Shown in pieces: positions 1-12,818 of a stretch of DNA of 64,000 bases. The DNA lies in assembly GCF_026213295.1 (NCBI RefSeq), contig NC_079431.1, positions 14,321,804 through 14,385,803 on the forward strand. Direction: 5' to 3'. The notes beneath the pieces are model-generated. The model ran no database searches. It was not told the DNA's origin and saw only the letters and a list, made by a program, of their open reading frames with translations. Numbering within the stretch: position 1 is the stretch's first letter; every line of letters starts with the position of its first letter. The DNA comes from Gadus chalcogrammus. Its lineage: Eukaryota > Chordata > Actinopteri > Gadiformes > Gadidae. A program made the translations under genes and the position numbers.

Positions 1-395
1 CTGATTGGAAATGCCTCATTGCCAATTTCTCCTCATTAATTCATCTCGGCAAAAGTGTTTGATTTGTATTATTGGGGAGCATCATATAGCTACATAGCTA
101 CTTGAGTATTATGATATGAACATAGCATATTCCCCTTTGTTACATGAAGTGTTAAGAATAATATTGTGTGCTTTCTGGAAGAATATAAAAATACAACTTT
201 TTATGTTCAGTCTGCTTTATATGTCGTTTTTTCTTTTTTTTTTGCTTTATACACAGTCGTATTTTTATTGGCAGTCCTTTGCTTAATTATACATCTTATT
301 TGTCCGTGTTATTGTTTATTTCCGTGCCAATAAAACCTGTCGAAAAGGAGAAGGGGAGGGAGAGGGAGCCACAGCAGCCCCCCAGTATGAGCACG
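1..395. other. Upstream flank without a recognisable gene
   Basis: AT-rich flank of kctd12. No ORF or RNA gene is supportable. An AATAAA hexamer lies at 329-334 on the + strand and could be the poly(A) signal of a gene ending at the left edge, but nothing else supports that. A GGGAGGGAGAGGGAG purine stretch follows at about 353-368. Confidence 0.5.
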
Positions 396-457
396 CCCAT
401 TGGACAGCCATTATCCCCCATAGGGCTGCGCAATGGCCGCCCTTAAATGGTTAAATA
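396..457 (+). promoter_or_regulatory. kctd12: Putative kctd12 proximal promoter: inverted CCAAT, CArG box, TTAAATA
   Basis: Within 62 bases there is CCATTGG (396-402, an inverted CCAAT box), a CCTTAAATGG match to the serum-response CArG consensus CC(A/T)6GG (441-450), and TTAAATA (451-457), which could serve as a weak TATA element. The start codon is about 120 bases downstream, leaving a short 5' UTR. The matches are seen in the sequence; that they act as a promoter is inference. Confidence 0.45.
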
Positions 458-492
458 CCAAATTGGTGGTCGAGATCCCCTCCTACTCCTAA

Positions 493-1455
<963 letters not shown>

Positions 1456-2010
1456 GCGTTGCTTCCTCCCAGTAAGGTCTATTCAACGCCAAGAGATAGG
1501 AATAGTGTCTATTTGTAGATAGAAATATAGCGTAAGAAGGTCTGTATTTAATGGGCATCTTCGACAGATGATGGCCACTGTCAGGATGGTAGTACCACCA
1601 ACCCCAACCATCTGCCTGCCAGCAATTGGACATTAATCCAAACACAACGAATGGTTGTGAAAAAAACGACGAATCAGTATTCAACAAAGGAAGCTGTAAT
1701 CAAATGTAATAACCTTTCAACTAAAAGTCAACACCAAAGCATTAATATCATCAAACCCATTGCGCACAGTTTCTGTTTTAGTTCACACTATTTAGCTATA
1801 TTTTAGTCCTCTCTGACCGTGTGAAGCCAACAGTGTTCCAGGATCCAGACATTTTGACAGTATTATTGTAACAAACATGCTTGCTTAGCAGTCTGTTTTG
1901 ACTACGTTTTGTATATTATGCAACTTAGCAATGACTAACCGACATAATTACAATAGTGTGCACTGTGTGCTTGTTATCGTGAAATAAAATCTTCTACCTA
2001 TCATGTTCTC
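1456..2010 (+). other. kctd12: kctd12 3' UTR with poly(A) signal
   Basis: AT-rich non-coding sequence follows the TAA. The first canonical AATAAA is at 1983-1988, followed by a T-rich/GT-containing stretch (about 2002-2030), as expected for cleavage about 15-25 bases later. Further AATAAA hexamers at about 2106 and 2233 could give longer 3' ends. Confidence 0.6.
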
Positions 2011-4037
2011 AACATCTTGTTTACTTTTTATACTCATGCCTAACATCTATTATATTTTACCAGTAGACCCTTCAACTATTGCTGAGGTTGAAAGAACCAA
2101 GTAAAAATAAAAACAGATAAAAACAAACATTTCCATTACAAAAATAAAAACAAACATTTCTTATTCATTAGTGATTTAACAAAAAAACATGGATGACTGC
2201 GTAGATGACTATGACTTGAAACATGTGCTTGAATAAAGAAACTGTATACTACTATTAAACTCCATATGTCAAAGTAGTAAATGTGTAAATTATACAATAT
2301 GAATCAAGAATCTATCATCATAAAGTATTGATGATTGTTCTGCATTGTGGGCATGGACAATGTGGATAATTACACAAGGATCGTTATCTATGTGTAATGA
2401 CCCTGTGAATGAGTGTGGCTTCACATACATGTGCATGTGAGTGTAAATGCGTTCTTTGGTTTAAAAAGTGGTTGAAAGAATAAACGAGTGCTAACTAAAC
2501 TGTTTGTGTGCTGGCTGACTAATACGATAGTGGTAAGAGACTGTCCCAAACCGTGGATGAACCACCACTGAGTAAGCATCACACTGTTGCATGGACCTCA
2601 GATCTAACATTTTGTTTAAAAGTTAAAATGATTCAATTCAAAGACGTCTTAAGGGTTAATCAGTTCTCTTGTTAAAGCATGTTTTCCAATTGACTTCCAT
2701 GGCGTTCTCTTATTAAATCTCAACTCATTTAGAATGTATTACATAAATCATTGGTTCTACTAATTGCGATACAATGAGTACAATGAAAACAATTACATTT
2801 TTGTGTTAATTTAAAACAAATATGAAGAGCGATGCAGTTGCTGTAATGTAATGTCCTTGGGGTTAATACATTTTTTTGTTATTATATTCATTATTATATA
2901 TAATCTCAGCCGTTTTCAATGACAAGGAAGACAGGTGAAGATAGATATCTGATAGACAGATGTGTGAAAGTGCAGTCGAGTTAATGACATGCTGTCAACC
3001 ATTTTTCTTGTGTGGGGACCTCTGTCAGAAATATTGGATTCTCATTGGCTGACCTTCCTTTCTCGATGGTGCCCGCAGCTATGCAGCGCTATTTTGATTT
3101 CAAGCATTGGTTGCAGAACTGTTGTTATGCTCCTTGTTATTTTACATCCACGTCTTCTACCTCTTGATTCCTAATGACCCCAGAGCCCAGACCCAAAGGC
3201 TACTATTTTAATCACACTCACAGGTTGTGTCAAAGCCACAAAACAAGGACAAGTTGAATTCTTCTGTGATGGGAAATCATTACATATAGCAATAGCAAAA
3301 GCTCAGAATCCAGGTGAAAAACGACCAGTAAAAGGGTTGGAGCGTCTATAGCATCTCCATGTATGAGTTTGCCTATACATCATCCCAATACAAAGGATAG
3401 TAAGTATGAGTGAACGCAAAACCTCATAGGACAGGCTACAGGCAGAAGAAGAGCTTTGGAAAAAGGGGGGCTGTTTAGTCTTGAGTCTTAATACCGTCAA
3501 CCAAGCTGCGGCTGGCAGCGGTTCCATTACCCTAACATCCACTAAGTACCTCCCACATATGCGCGTGATGGCACCTTGCATAGCAACGCAATTTCCAAGA
3601 TTGACGGTCATGAGTGTTGACGACGAGGCTAGTTCTTACTTTCGACTTTCCTGGTCGGCTGGCTGTCAATCCCAATCAACCACCTCCAGACTTAAATGTT
3701 CCCAACGTGCTCTGATGTGTCACGAGCAAATCACTGTCCTTCCCCCCCACACATCACCTCTTAGTGGGAGCTATTACGGTAACACACCGACTCAGAGTAA
3801 GCTCTTTTGAAAATTGCAGTCATCACGTCGCACATGTGAGGCCGCGCGCATTCTGTCACTGCTACGCTACCTATGCTGCGGCTGCATATAAATGCGTATA
3901 CATCTGGTGGTGCCAGTCGTCTGCTTAGGGTGTCCTGCCTGCATGTGTGTGGCTACGGCTCTCATCTTCTCGTCAGGCTTTTCATTTGAGCCTGGTCTCC
4001 ACATTCCCCAGGTGATGCTCCCCCCCCCAGCCCCCAC

Positions 4038-4100
4038 ACACCAACACACACACACACACACACACACACACATCTACACACACCTACACACACAGACACT
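4038..4100. repeat. (CA)n microsatellite, interrupted
   Basis: A CA tract of about 14 units with CTACACACAC interruptions on its right side. Confidence 0.9.
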
Positions 4101-5151
4101 CCTCCTCCCCTCTTATCAGCCCTCGTCTACGGTGCTGAGTGGCAGACCTCCAGCATGTCTTCTCTTTGATGCGGGGAAGCCGTGTTCTTGACGCTTAGCC
4201 ATTTGTTCATGACTGGGTTCCTACAGGCATCATATCAGCCGTCACCCTCATTAAAGCCATGGGAGGAGAGCGATGCAAGCTCACATTTTGAATAACAAGC
4301 CCATATATATACCTTCCAAGGCTCGTCGAATGTGCTGCCGTCGCGCTCAATGCCAAATAACCGCCCTCGTCTCGCTCCATCTAGTGTGACACATAAGGCC
4401 TACTGTCCAAGTGACTAATCCCACACGGACCACGTTCAGCCCAGGACCATTTGCAACCCGTTGGGTATACGTTCCTAGGATTATCTGCATCACCCCAAGT
4501 CACTGGCTTTGCTATTTTGAAATCCGGGCTGGTTTTTCACCAAAAAGAAAAAGCTTATTTTACACTTTGTGTCTCACAGGGGAGTACCAGCCCGCTGGGG
4601 TAGCATGGCATGATTGATTCTACTGGAGGCCCGGAGTCCTGGATCACTCCGACTATGACTACTTGGGAAAGTTGCTGTGGTGTGCTAGGAATATGTTTCT
4701 GGTACAAGGCAGAGCCGAAGCCGATGTTGGACATACTGCCATTTGAGATCCATGAGTTTGGATCTCTCCACTCTGTGTTGTCTACAGTGAATTTTGTTTG
4801 ATATTATTTTTTTAACAGCAGCCGTTGTCAGTAGTTTCCTTGTGTGTGGCAGAGGGTCGGTCAGATAGCGGCCTTTAAAGCACACATGTACTCAGGCTTG
4901 CTTTTCAGTAGATTGGGCAAGGAAATTAAATGAAATAAACAGCACAGCAGAACTGCCAGTGCTGACTGTGTTTGTCTTCTAGCAGCGCTAGCAGACACAT
5001 CCCAAACATCTGTTCCAGCAGGTAACAGCAGATTTACCGGTCCTTTTAAAACCACAATTCCTGGTGTGTAGCCCTGTTTCGAGAGGAGCGAAGACAAAAG
5101 AAAAGGTCACTGCAAGCTTTGCCTCTGTTTGTTTTGGGAATCATTTCAGCT

Positions 5152-5206
5152 TGCCAATATTGGACCGCCAATATTGGACCGCCAATATTTGACTACCAAT
5201 ATTTGG
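5152..5206. repeat. 15-bp tandem repeat built on palindromic CCAATATTGG
   Basis: Three to four copies of a unit reading roughly GCCAATATTGGACC(G). The first two copies are near identical and the last two drift to CCAATATTTG. CCAATATTGG is its own reverse complement, so each intact unit presents a CCAAT pentamer on both strands. Confidence 0.85.
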
Positions 5207-6439
5207 CGAGTCTTATTAAAACAACTCTTTAATTGCATATTTTTGTTGCTACTGTGCACCCAAATGATGGAGGGATAAGAAAGCTCTTACCCGATGAGAG
5301 TGATGCACAGACCTTATCCCACTACGTAGAGAAGTGACAGGGTAATTTTATTCATTCCACTTTCCTGGCAATTTGCTTTGGTATGGTCCATGCTACCCTG
5401 AAGCAAGCAGAAAATTGACAGATGAAGCAAAGAATTGTAACTTAATGAAATGTTCTTGGCACTCGGAGACATTGTGGACATTGATTTTATTTTAAATATA
5501 TGAAAACGCTTGAACTGAAAACCGATAAATGCCCTTACACTGCTTTCGTTCAGTGCAAATGAGAAATGGTTATATATTGTGAGCAAAGCATACACACTAG
5601 AAATGATTCCTTTAAAGCATACAATTATTCCCCAAAAACGATTATTCCCCAGGGTTTTTAAATGCGCTGCATTCTCCTTTTCCCCAGTGGTGAACCCCTG
5701 TTCTCTGGTGATAAGCTACCCCGGCCGTAAACACTTGAATCTAACATTAAATACAACATATGTCACCCTGGACCTGCTACATTCAACCCTCTGCCTTGTT
5801 TAAAAAACACATTTTTTCCTTGATAACAAACATTATGATGGATGACAGAACAGTGTGGGACGCACTGGTGGAAATGAGTTCTGTTGTCTTCTGCTGTGTT
5901 CACTCTATCTACAAGACAAGCTGCTGCGATTCAGATAGCGGGCAATCCGTGTACATGTGATGTAGCTGGCATTTTTCAGGTGAGCGCTCCGTGCTCACTT
6001 GGAGCTTGACGTCTTTTATTTATTGTACCATGTTTTGAAGGTCTTCAGGGCTTTTGCGCTAAATATGAAAACCATTGGCAGTGATTATGCAAATTATTCT
6101 CAGTCAATATTCAAATATATCTTCCCCCACGGGAAACAGCATGTTCTTTCTCCACTATTCCAATATAAGGCTCAGAATGATGTGACTGGGGTGTGCTGGT
6201 ACTTATATAACCATATGTATGCATTTTCAATAAGGCGGATGTGCAGTCTATGGTGGATTCCTGGGTCTGAAACCCAATTAGCACAGCATACTGTAGGCGT
6301 CCTTCAACAAATATGCCTAATCCCTCCCTGCTCTTAAATGGCATGTTTCTGAGTTTTTTGTAATTTAATTTGCAAATTAAAGTCACTTTCGATGAAAGAT
6401 AACAGATTATAGTAGAAAAGTCAAGATTCCAAAAACGTA

Positions 6440-6722
6440 AGCAAAAGAACGACGCCTCCCTCACTATGTTCCTCCGCCATTAAGAAGCATTGCATTCACA
6501 GACTTGTGATTATCAGGTAAAATGGATTCCCCGAACCAATCAGAGAAGACATGCCCTGATAGGTTAGAAATGAGCTGGGAGCGGTCTAAAATGGAAATGG
6601 GCTAATAAAGACGGACACAAATGTATCCTCATGCCACATTTTCTCACAATCACTGACAGAAGGAAAAGTCCTTTATGAAATATCACCAAAAAAATAGAAC
6701 GGTCTTACAGCACCTTTAAGGA
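6440..6722. repeat. Diverged interspersed repeat, copy 1
   Basis: Resembles 16140-16437 in the same orientation: an AAGAAGCATTGCATT-like segment, then CTTGTGATTATCAGGT, then an ACCAATCA block, ending ACAGCACCTTTAAGG. The copies are about 60-70% similar by eye with indels. It is probably an old transposable element family; the class was not determined. Confidence 0.5.
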
Positions 6723-7244
6723 CTATGCCACAATTGGGTTTATAGTGAGGTCCATGTTCATAGTAATGCCTGACATCTGCCTGCAAGGATTCCAACCCCC
6801 CTACTGACAGATGTGTGCCTGCTCTATAGTTTCTGTTTACATGTTACAGCTTCATTGGATAACTGGGTCAATAAAAGACTACATTCAATAGTGAGCTTTT
6901 CAGTCAGCTTGTACTGCCTCAACATTTCATACACATACAAGGGGGAATGCTGAGGCCTATTTTTTCACTTTAGGGCAGTAGGTAAACTGTGTACACCACA
7001 GTATACACACAGAGTATGCAGGCTATACTGTGCAATACAGAGTTGATATTGAAACAAAAAACGCATATGATGAAATAGCTGATCTACTTTGCAATCTTTG
7101 CAGCACATTATTACTATGAGCCACATGACCTTGCCAATGCTGCTGTTTTTATATTGTGTCAGATGGTGTGGAACCTTTGAGGGGGTTACTTAGGCAGACG
7201 CGACAGAGCTAGCAGGACATCTTCAGGGAAGACTGCTTCGATAT

Positions 7245-7280
7245 TATGGACAGGGGGATATATTATATATTATATTATAT
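7245..7280. repeat. AT-rich simple repeat (TATAT/TATTATA)
   Basis: GGGATATATTATATATTATATTATATGG, low-complexity AT. Confidence 0.8.
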
Positions 7281-8320
7281 GGTTTGCATGGACACTGTTT
7301 GGTAACAGATAAGGATGCATTTGGCTGCCATCCCCCCCAGCCCCTAGCTATAAAGATTTGTTTGTGCGTGCATGTGTGTGTGTGTTTGTTTGTGTGTGTT
7401 TGTTTCAGTAAGTCACAATGAATCAGGGTCGTGGTGAGTGAATGATGTATTTTTATTGCCTGCGCACTCATTAAGCAGGGATAGTGCTGGTTTCAACAAG
7501 TGGCTCTGTTCTGTTTGGAACGATATTGGTCTTGGGAGACTACAGTGGGAGAAATTGTTATCGTGGCGACATTTATAGCTTTCTGTCTATCTCCAACTGT
7601 AAAACGATCACGTTTGAGACGGTGATTTAATAAAAAAATCCATTCCTTCATTGTAGAGAGGCGTTCGATAATTCTTACCCATGTTCATATCAGTACTATG
7701 GACAGATTGTTGACAACCTTTAAACCAGGGTGTGGCTATAAATAGCCCCGCACAACCTCATATGCACTGTGTGTCTGGAGACTACAGGTGGTCTCAACAA
7801 TTATGTTCAGGAAAATTCTAACAGCACCGATAAGGGTTGGAAGGAAAATCAAGCGCAATTATCACCTCTATAAGAAGCTTTTGTGTTGAATGTTATAATC
7901 AGTTGGTTGGCTAGGGGGTGGCAAGACTACTTCAGGGGTCCATTGACCATGACATAAAATGTGTGTATTACCCGAACCCTGGCATCTAAGGAGCATGATT
8001 GAATCCTATGATTGCTGATTAGAGAAGTGAACTAACCACTAATTTTAGTTGTCTAGAATTCTTTGACATACTATGAATAGTTTCTCTGCTTCAGAACTGA
8101 AGCTCACTTTCTTCCTCACCCACATGCTGATTATTATATTAACTTTTCTTAGAATTGTCCTCATCCAGAGAAATTTCAAACAAATCCCTTTGGATTTACC
8201 ATTTTGGAATTTGCAGGTTTTAAACATGGCACCGAAGGGCCAAATGATCCGAGGTAGATTTAAAAAAGTATAATTTGGCTGTTCTGGTAAGAATGAGATG
8301 TCAATCAGCATCAAACTGCC

Positions 8321-8427
8321 CTCTGGCTCCGCCCCAAACACCCCTCTGGCTCCGCCCCGGACACCCCTCTGGCTCCGCCCCGGACACCCCTCTGGCTCCG
8401 CCCCAAACACCCCTCTCGCCCCGCCCC
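8321..8427. repeat. 23-bp GC-rich minisatellite (GGCTCCGCCCC units)
   Basis: Four complete 23-bp units start at 8321, 8344, 8367 and 8390 (consensus CTCTGGCTCCGCCCCRRACACCC), followed by a partial fifth unit. Only an AA/GG alternation separates the units. Each carries CCGCCCC, a GC-box/Sp1-like core. Confidence 0.95.
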
Positions 8428-9673
8428 TTCTGTAAATGTCAGCCAGTGATGCAGGAACGCAGGTTTCCTATTTAGTCGCAGTTCATATTCTTGTGGAAGA
8501 GGTGAATGTTATCCTTGTGGGACCATCCTGATACTCAAGTTTAAATTTCGCAATTAATATCAATCTGGCCTGAGACTGGGCAGAAATTGGTTTCCAAATA
8601 TATAAATATGGTAGTGACCTTCTGTGCTTCAAAGAAAACTAAAGCAACAAAACCTGCATAATTCCGCTCATCAGTTGACGTCGTTATTCAGTCTTTTTCG
8701 GATATGAACTGTTATCGCAGCGTAGATTGCTCAAGCCAGACTGATTTGAAGAGAGAGCCAAAAGCACAATTTGGATTCAAACTTTCCTTGCTTTCCGTCC
8801 ATTAGCTCCTTGCTGCTACGCCATCCACCCCTTTTCCCTTTCACACCGCGTTCAGCACTCAATCCCAATTATTTGCCTCATCACCGTGATTGCTCCGTTT
8901 TCCCCTGCACCGCTTTTCCCCGCGACGCCCATCCATAATCAATCCCCCCTCCGGAGCCAGGGCCATTGTGGTCGACGCCGTCCGCTCAATAAGCCCGGCC
9001 CGCTGTGTGCCGTAGCTCCTCTATTCTAGAACCCTCCGATCGATGGCCGCTGACACGCCGGCCCCTCGCCGTCACCTTCTAACCGCCATCAATTCCATCA
9101 GTTCCTGTCCCTACGGCAACCACCCCCCCCCCCTCCCCCCTCCTTCCTCTCGCCCCGCATGGCCTTTTAGAATCTAATTGTGTTTCCCTTTGATCACACG
9201 TCGCCTCAGTCACAGACTCGAGATAACGTAGCTTCAGTCATTTCCAGGGAGGGCAGCACTGACAAGCCGTCGGAGGGAATGACCCGGCGAATATATACAC
9301 TATAATATAATGCACACGCAGCGTGATGAGCTGAAGTCCTTTTAAAGAGAAGGACACGGCGCTCTTTCCCAGCTTGATCACCGCAGGACATGATCTGCTG
9401 AAAGAAGGAAGGAGAAATCAGACAAAACAAATCTGTGCTCTCTGTTCTTCTGGCAGCCCCAGAGTCTCAGATTCATTCATTTCATTGAAGTCACGCGGGC
9501 TTCCGAGTGAGCGTATCTGTGCTGTTTATGAGGGTATTTTAAATCATGCAAGCCATGTGCAAGCATTCATCAGAGACACCAATCAGCCGACTAGCTCTTG
9601 TATGGTTTCCCAAAGCTGTTTTGGAAATCGTTGGAATCTGATACTACAATGAGCTGCTTCTCTGCCTGTAATG

Positions 9674-9790
9674 TAACTGTGTGTGGTGTGGGGGCATGTG
9701 TGTGCCTGGGAGCTGTCGTGGTTTGTGAGACTGTGTGTGTTTGTGTGTGTGCGTGTGTGTGTCTGCCTGTGCGTGCGTGTCTAGTTATGA

Positions 9791-9825
<35 letters not shown>

Positions 9826-9921
9826 TGTGTCTGTGTACATGTGTGTGTGTCTGCGTATGCATGCGTGTGTGTGTGTGTGTCTGCGTATGCATGTGTGTGT
9901 GTGTGTGTGTTTCTGCGTATG

Positions 9922-9952
<31 letters not shown>

Positions 9953-9999
9953 CTGCGTATGCATGTGTGTGTGTGCGTGTGTGTGTGTGTCTGCGTATG

Positions 10000-10036
<37 letters not shown>

Positions 10037-10063
10037 CTGCGTGTGTGTGTGTGTGTGTGTCTG

Positions 10064-10120
<57 letters not shown>
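9674..10120. repeat. Compound (TG)n array with a recurring CTGCGTATGCATG motif
   Basis: About 450 bases of TG repeats. The 13-mer CTGCGTATGCATG recurs at 9851, 9881, 9913, 9953 and 9991, spaced 30-40 bases, so part of the array is a higher-order repeat. The long Cys/Val and His/Thr reading frames here are artefacts of the repeat. Confidence 0.95.
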
Positions 10121-10121
<1 letters not shown>

Positions 10122-10354
10122 AGCCCAGATTATCTCTGAAGCCGAGCACTCCTCCGTCTTTCTCCTGTGTTGCTGTTTGTCTTTAGCATGAAATTACGCT
10201 CTGGGAGGAATCACCCCCCGCCACCCTCACCCCCCCAATGTCTCACTCCCCCCCCCCCCGCAACTTCCTCAAGAGGAGCTGAGCACAGCTTTGTCTGTTG
10301 TTGTTCACGCATGACAGCTTATATTTATACACAACAGTGTGTTCCAGGAAGACC

Positions 10355-10490
10355 AGGGTCCAGGGGGGGCAGGGGGGTCTGAGGGGTCTGGGGGGGGGGG
10401 GTTCTGAGGGTCTGGGGGGGGGGGGGGTCTGAGGGTCTCAGCAGGGTCTCAGCAGGGTCTGAGGGTCTCAGCCGGGTCCAGGGAGAACGC
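10355..10490 (+). repeat. G-rich minisatellite (GGGTCTGA units), quadruplex-prone
   Basis: Repeated GGGTCTGAGGGTCT/GGGTCTCAGCA units with G runs of 7-13. More than four G-runs lie within short distance on the + strand, matching the pattern of G-quadruplex-forming sequence. Confidence 0.85.
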
Positions 10491-11282
10491 CAGAGTGTGG
10501 GGACCGGCTGGTGTAGTACAGCGACGATATATGAAAACATGAAAGGAAAACTATATTTGATGGCGATGCCTAAATTGGGTCATTTATAAAATAAATGGGG
10601 AACAATTTTGCAGCTTAGTCCTTTACAATTGATGTCCCTGAAACCATGTAAACCCCCCTGAAATGAATTCCTGGCTACCACACTGGTGTGATGTAAGACA
10701 AAGTAATATCCATCTTTAACCGTTCGGATGCATGTGTTGTGTAGAAGCCTCGTACAGCCTACACAACACGACAACTGATGTCGGTTTGCCTCAGCGTGGA
10801 AGGCAATTCAATTTCCCCGGAGCCCATTACCGGCCTGTGCTCCCTAGCTGCTCACTGACTTGTTGTGGATGGCTTACGGCTTTAAGTGCCCTCTGTGAAA
10901 TGACCATATTCAGGTTACATTACGGAATTAAAGGCATCTGATTGGTTTAAATGAACAAATGTTGCCACGGTTACCTCCCCATTATGACTGCTGCAGTACG
11001 GCCATTAAGAGTCCATTTGACACAATCCACTGAGGTAGAGGGAACAATGGCAGTGGTTTGCTATGATCCAACGTCCAGCAAACGTGCCTGGTTGCTTTTC
11101 TTAGACCAGAGTATATGAGTAAAGAAAATACAAATGATACCACTAGTATCATCCTTAATTGAGGTGATATTTACTGTAAACATTCTGTTCACGCTTTGAT
11201 GCCATGCATTGGTGACTCAAATGTGTATTTTTTTTGCCTTGTTTAACATTCAAACTACGAGCAATTACACAACAGAGACATT

Positions 11283-11700
11283 ATGTCACAGCATTAAAGG
11301 TGCCGTATTATACAAACAGGTGTGAGTGTGATTAGCCATTGCAATCCGTTTTGAAAATCGGCCGCCTCTGACATCATAAGTGGGTATGCCCACCTCGATG
11401 TGTGCTGGATAGATCAGTCTACCACAAGCCCCCGGGAGCAGTGCATACTTCCGCAATCCACCAGTGCTCAGCGGCCAAGCCTGGTATTGCGGCTGTTTTA
11501 GCGGGCTGTGGACGGGTCCCTCGATTCAAGGGGCCCAGAAGTAGATATCTCCGTTCACTCCAACACAAGTGAGGAACAGGAATGTGTCCCCTCAAAAATG
11601 TCTGGATATCAATCAAAGGCTCATAATTATCTTTATACCATGTACTAATAAAATGTAAGTTTTCTCTTTTCAAAACGCCTCCTCAAGCGTTTTATTAGCC
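11283..11700. repeat. Candidate interspersed repeat (begins TTAAAGGTGCCGTATTATAC)
   Basis: The left edge resembles common teleost repeat termini (TTAAAGGTGC...). The interior contains GACATCATAAGTGGGTATGCCC. I recognise the style but not the family, and the right boundary is a guess. Confidence 0.35.
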
Positions 11701-12315
11701 GTTGTTGCAGGAGAAGGAGGGGTGGGCAGCTGAAAGGAGTCGTAGTGAAACAAATGTTGTTTCGGGTTAGTCTCAAGTGGTAATTATGATTTTTGTTTTA
11801 AAATACAAAAAATAAATTTACATAGACGGTGTTATTTTTTATTAGGTCAAAAAGGAACAAACTAATCTAAAATAATATTATAAATAATAATTGTTAAATA
11901 ATATTGTTGCCCAGATGGCAGGAGGGATGTAATTTAAAGATCACTTATAGAGAATCATCAGGGGGGTTAGTAACTTATACTTCCATGGTCGGTAAACAAT
12001 GCAACTGTGCTCGCTCAGACCTTTCTTTAATAGGTCCATGACCTCTCGCTTATGATGCTACAATGCTAACAATGCTTGAAAACGAGAGTATTTCTGCATC
12101 CGGCACGTCATGCACTAGGCGTGGCTTGAGACCTCCATGATGCAGAAGCAAATCTCTCCTTGATGTTGCCCTGCGCCATTGAGCAGTTTTCATAGGAATG
12201 AATGGGCCATGTTTTAGTCCGCTGTCCTTTCTTTAATAGGTCCATGGTCTACCAGCCTACCCAGTGGGCTGTAGCAAACGTTGCTCATCTATCCGTCATA
12301 CTAAATATATATACC

Positions 12316-12360
<45 letters not shown>

Positions 12361-12818
12361 TAGGGCTGTCAAGCGATTAAAATATTTTATCACGATTAAT
12401 CGCATTAATGCCATAGTTAACTCACGATTAATCGTATTTTTTTTTCTATGCCAAATATCCCTTGAATTCTTTGTCCCATAAATTCTTCGCATTTTAATGC
12501 TCTTATCAACATGGAGAAGTGCATCGGCTTGCCTTGTGCAAAGTTTTTTTTATTGATAACAACATTGGCATATACTGATCAAAACAGGACGGTACAAAAA
12601 AAAAGCCTATAATGCAAATAAACGATGAACATACAAAGATATGCCTTGAACATAGCAGTCAGTCTACTGCTTCTTTGTTTTGAGCAAAAAAAAAAAAAAA
12701 AAAAAAAATATATATTTTTTTAAATACTGATTTGCGTTAATCTCGCGTGAAAACAATTGACGCCGTTAAAATTGGTTTGCGTTAACGCCGTTAATAACGC
12801 GTTTAACTGACAGCTCTA
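12361..12818. mobile_element. MITE-like non-autonomous DNA transposon (TAGGGCTGTCA termini)
   Basis: Terminal inverted repeats TAGGGCTGTCA (12361-12371) and TGACAGCTCTA (12808-12818) match at 10 of 11 positions. The subterminal regions are rich in GATTAATCG / GTTAACGCCGTTAA motifs in opposite orientations. It is flanked on both sides by (TA)n, consistent with insertion into a TA-rich target. It has no coding capacity and contains an A21 run near 12687. The TAGGGCTGTCAA...GATTAATCGC signature is widespread in vertebrate genomes; I do not assign a superfamily. Confidence 0.75.

Noticed and set aside
9598..10186. Cys/Val and His/Thr ORFs in CA/TG repeats (also at 13668-14230, 22187-22737, 28747-29183, 33852-34573, 36088-36752 and others)
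   Set aside because: They are translations of dinucleotide repeats, not proteins.
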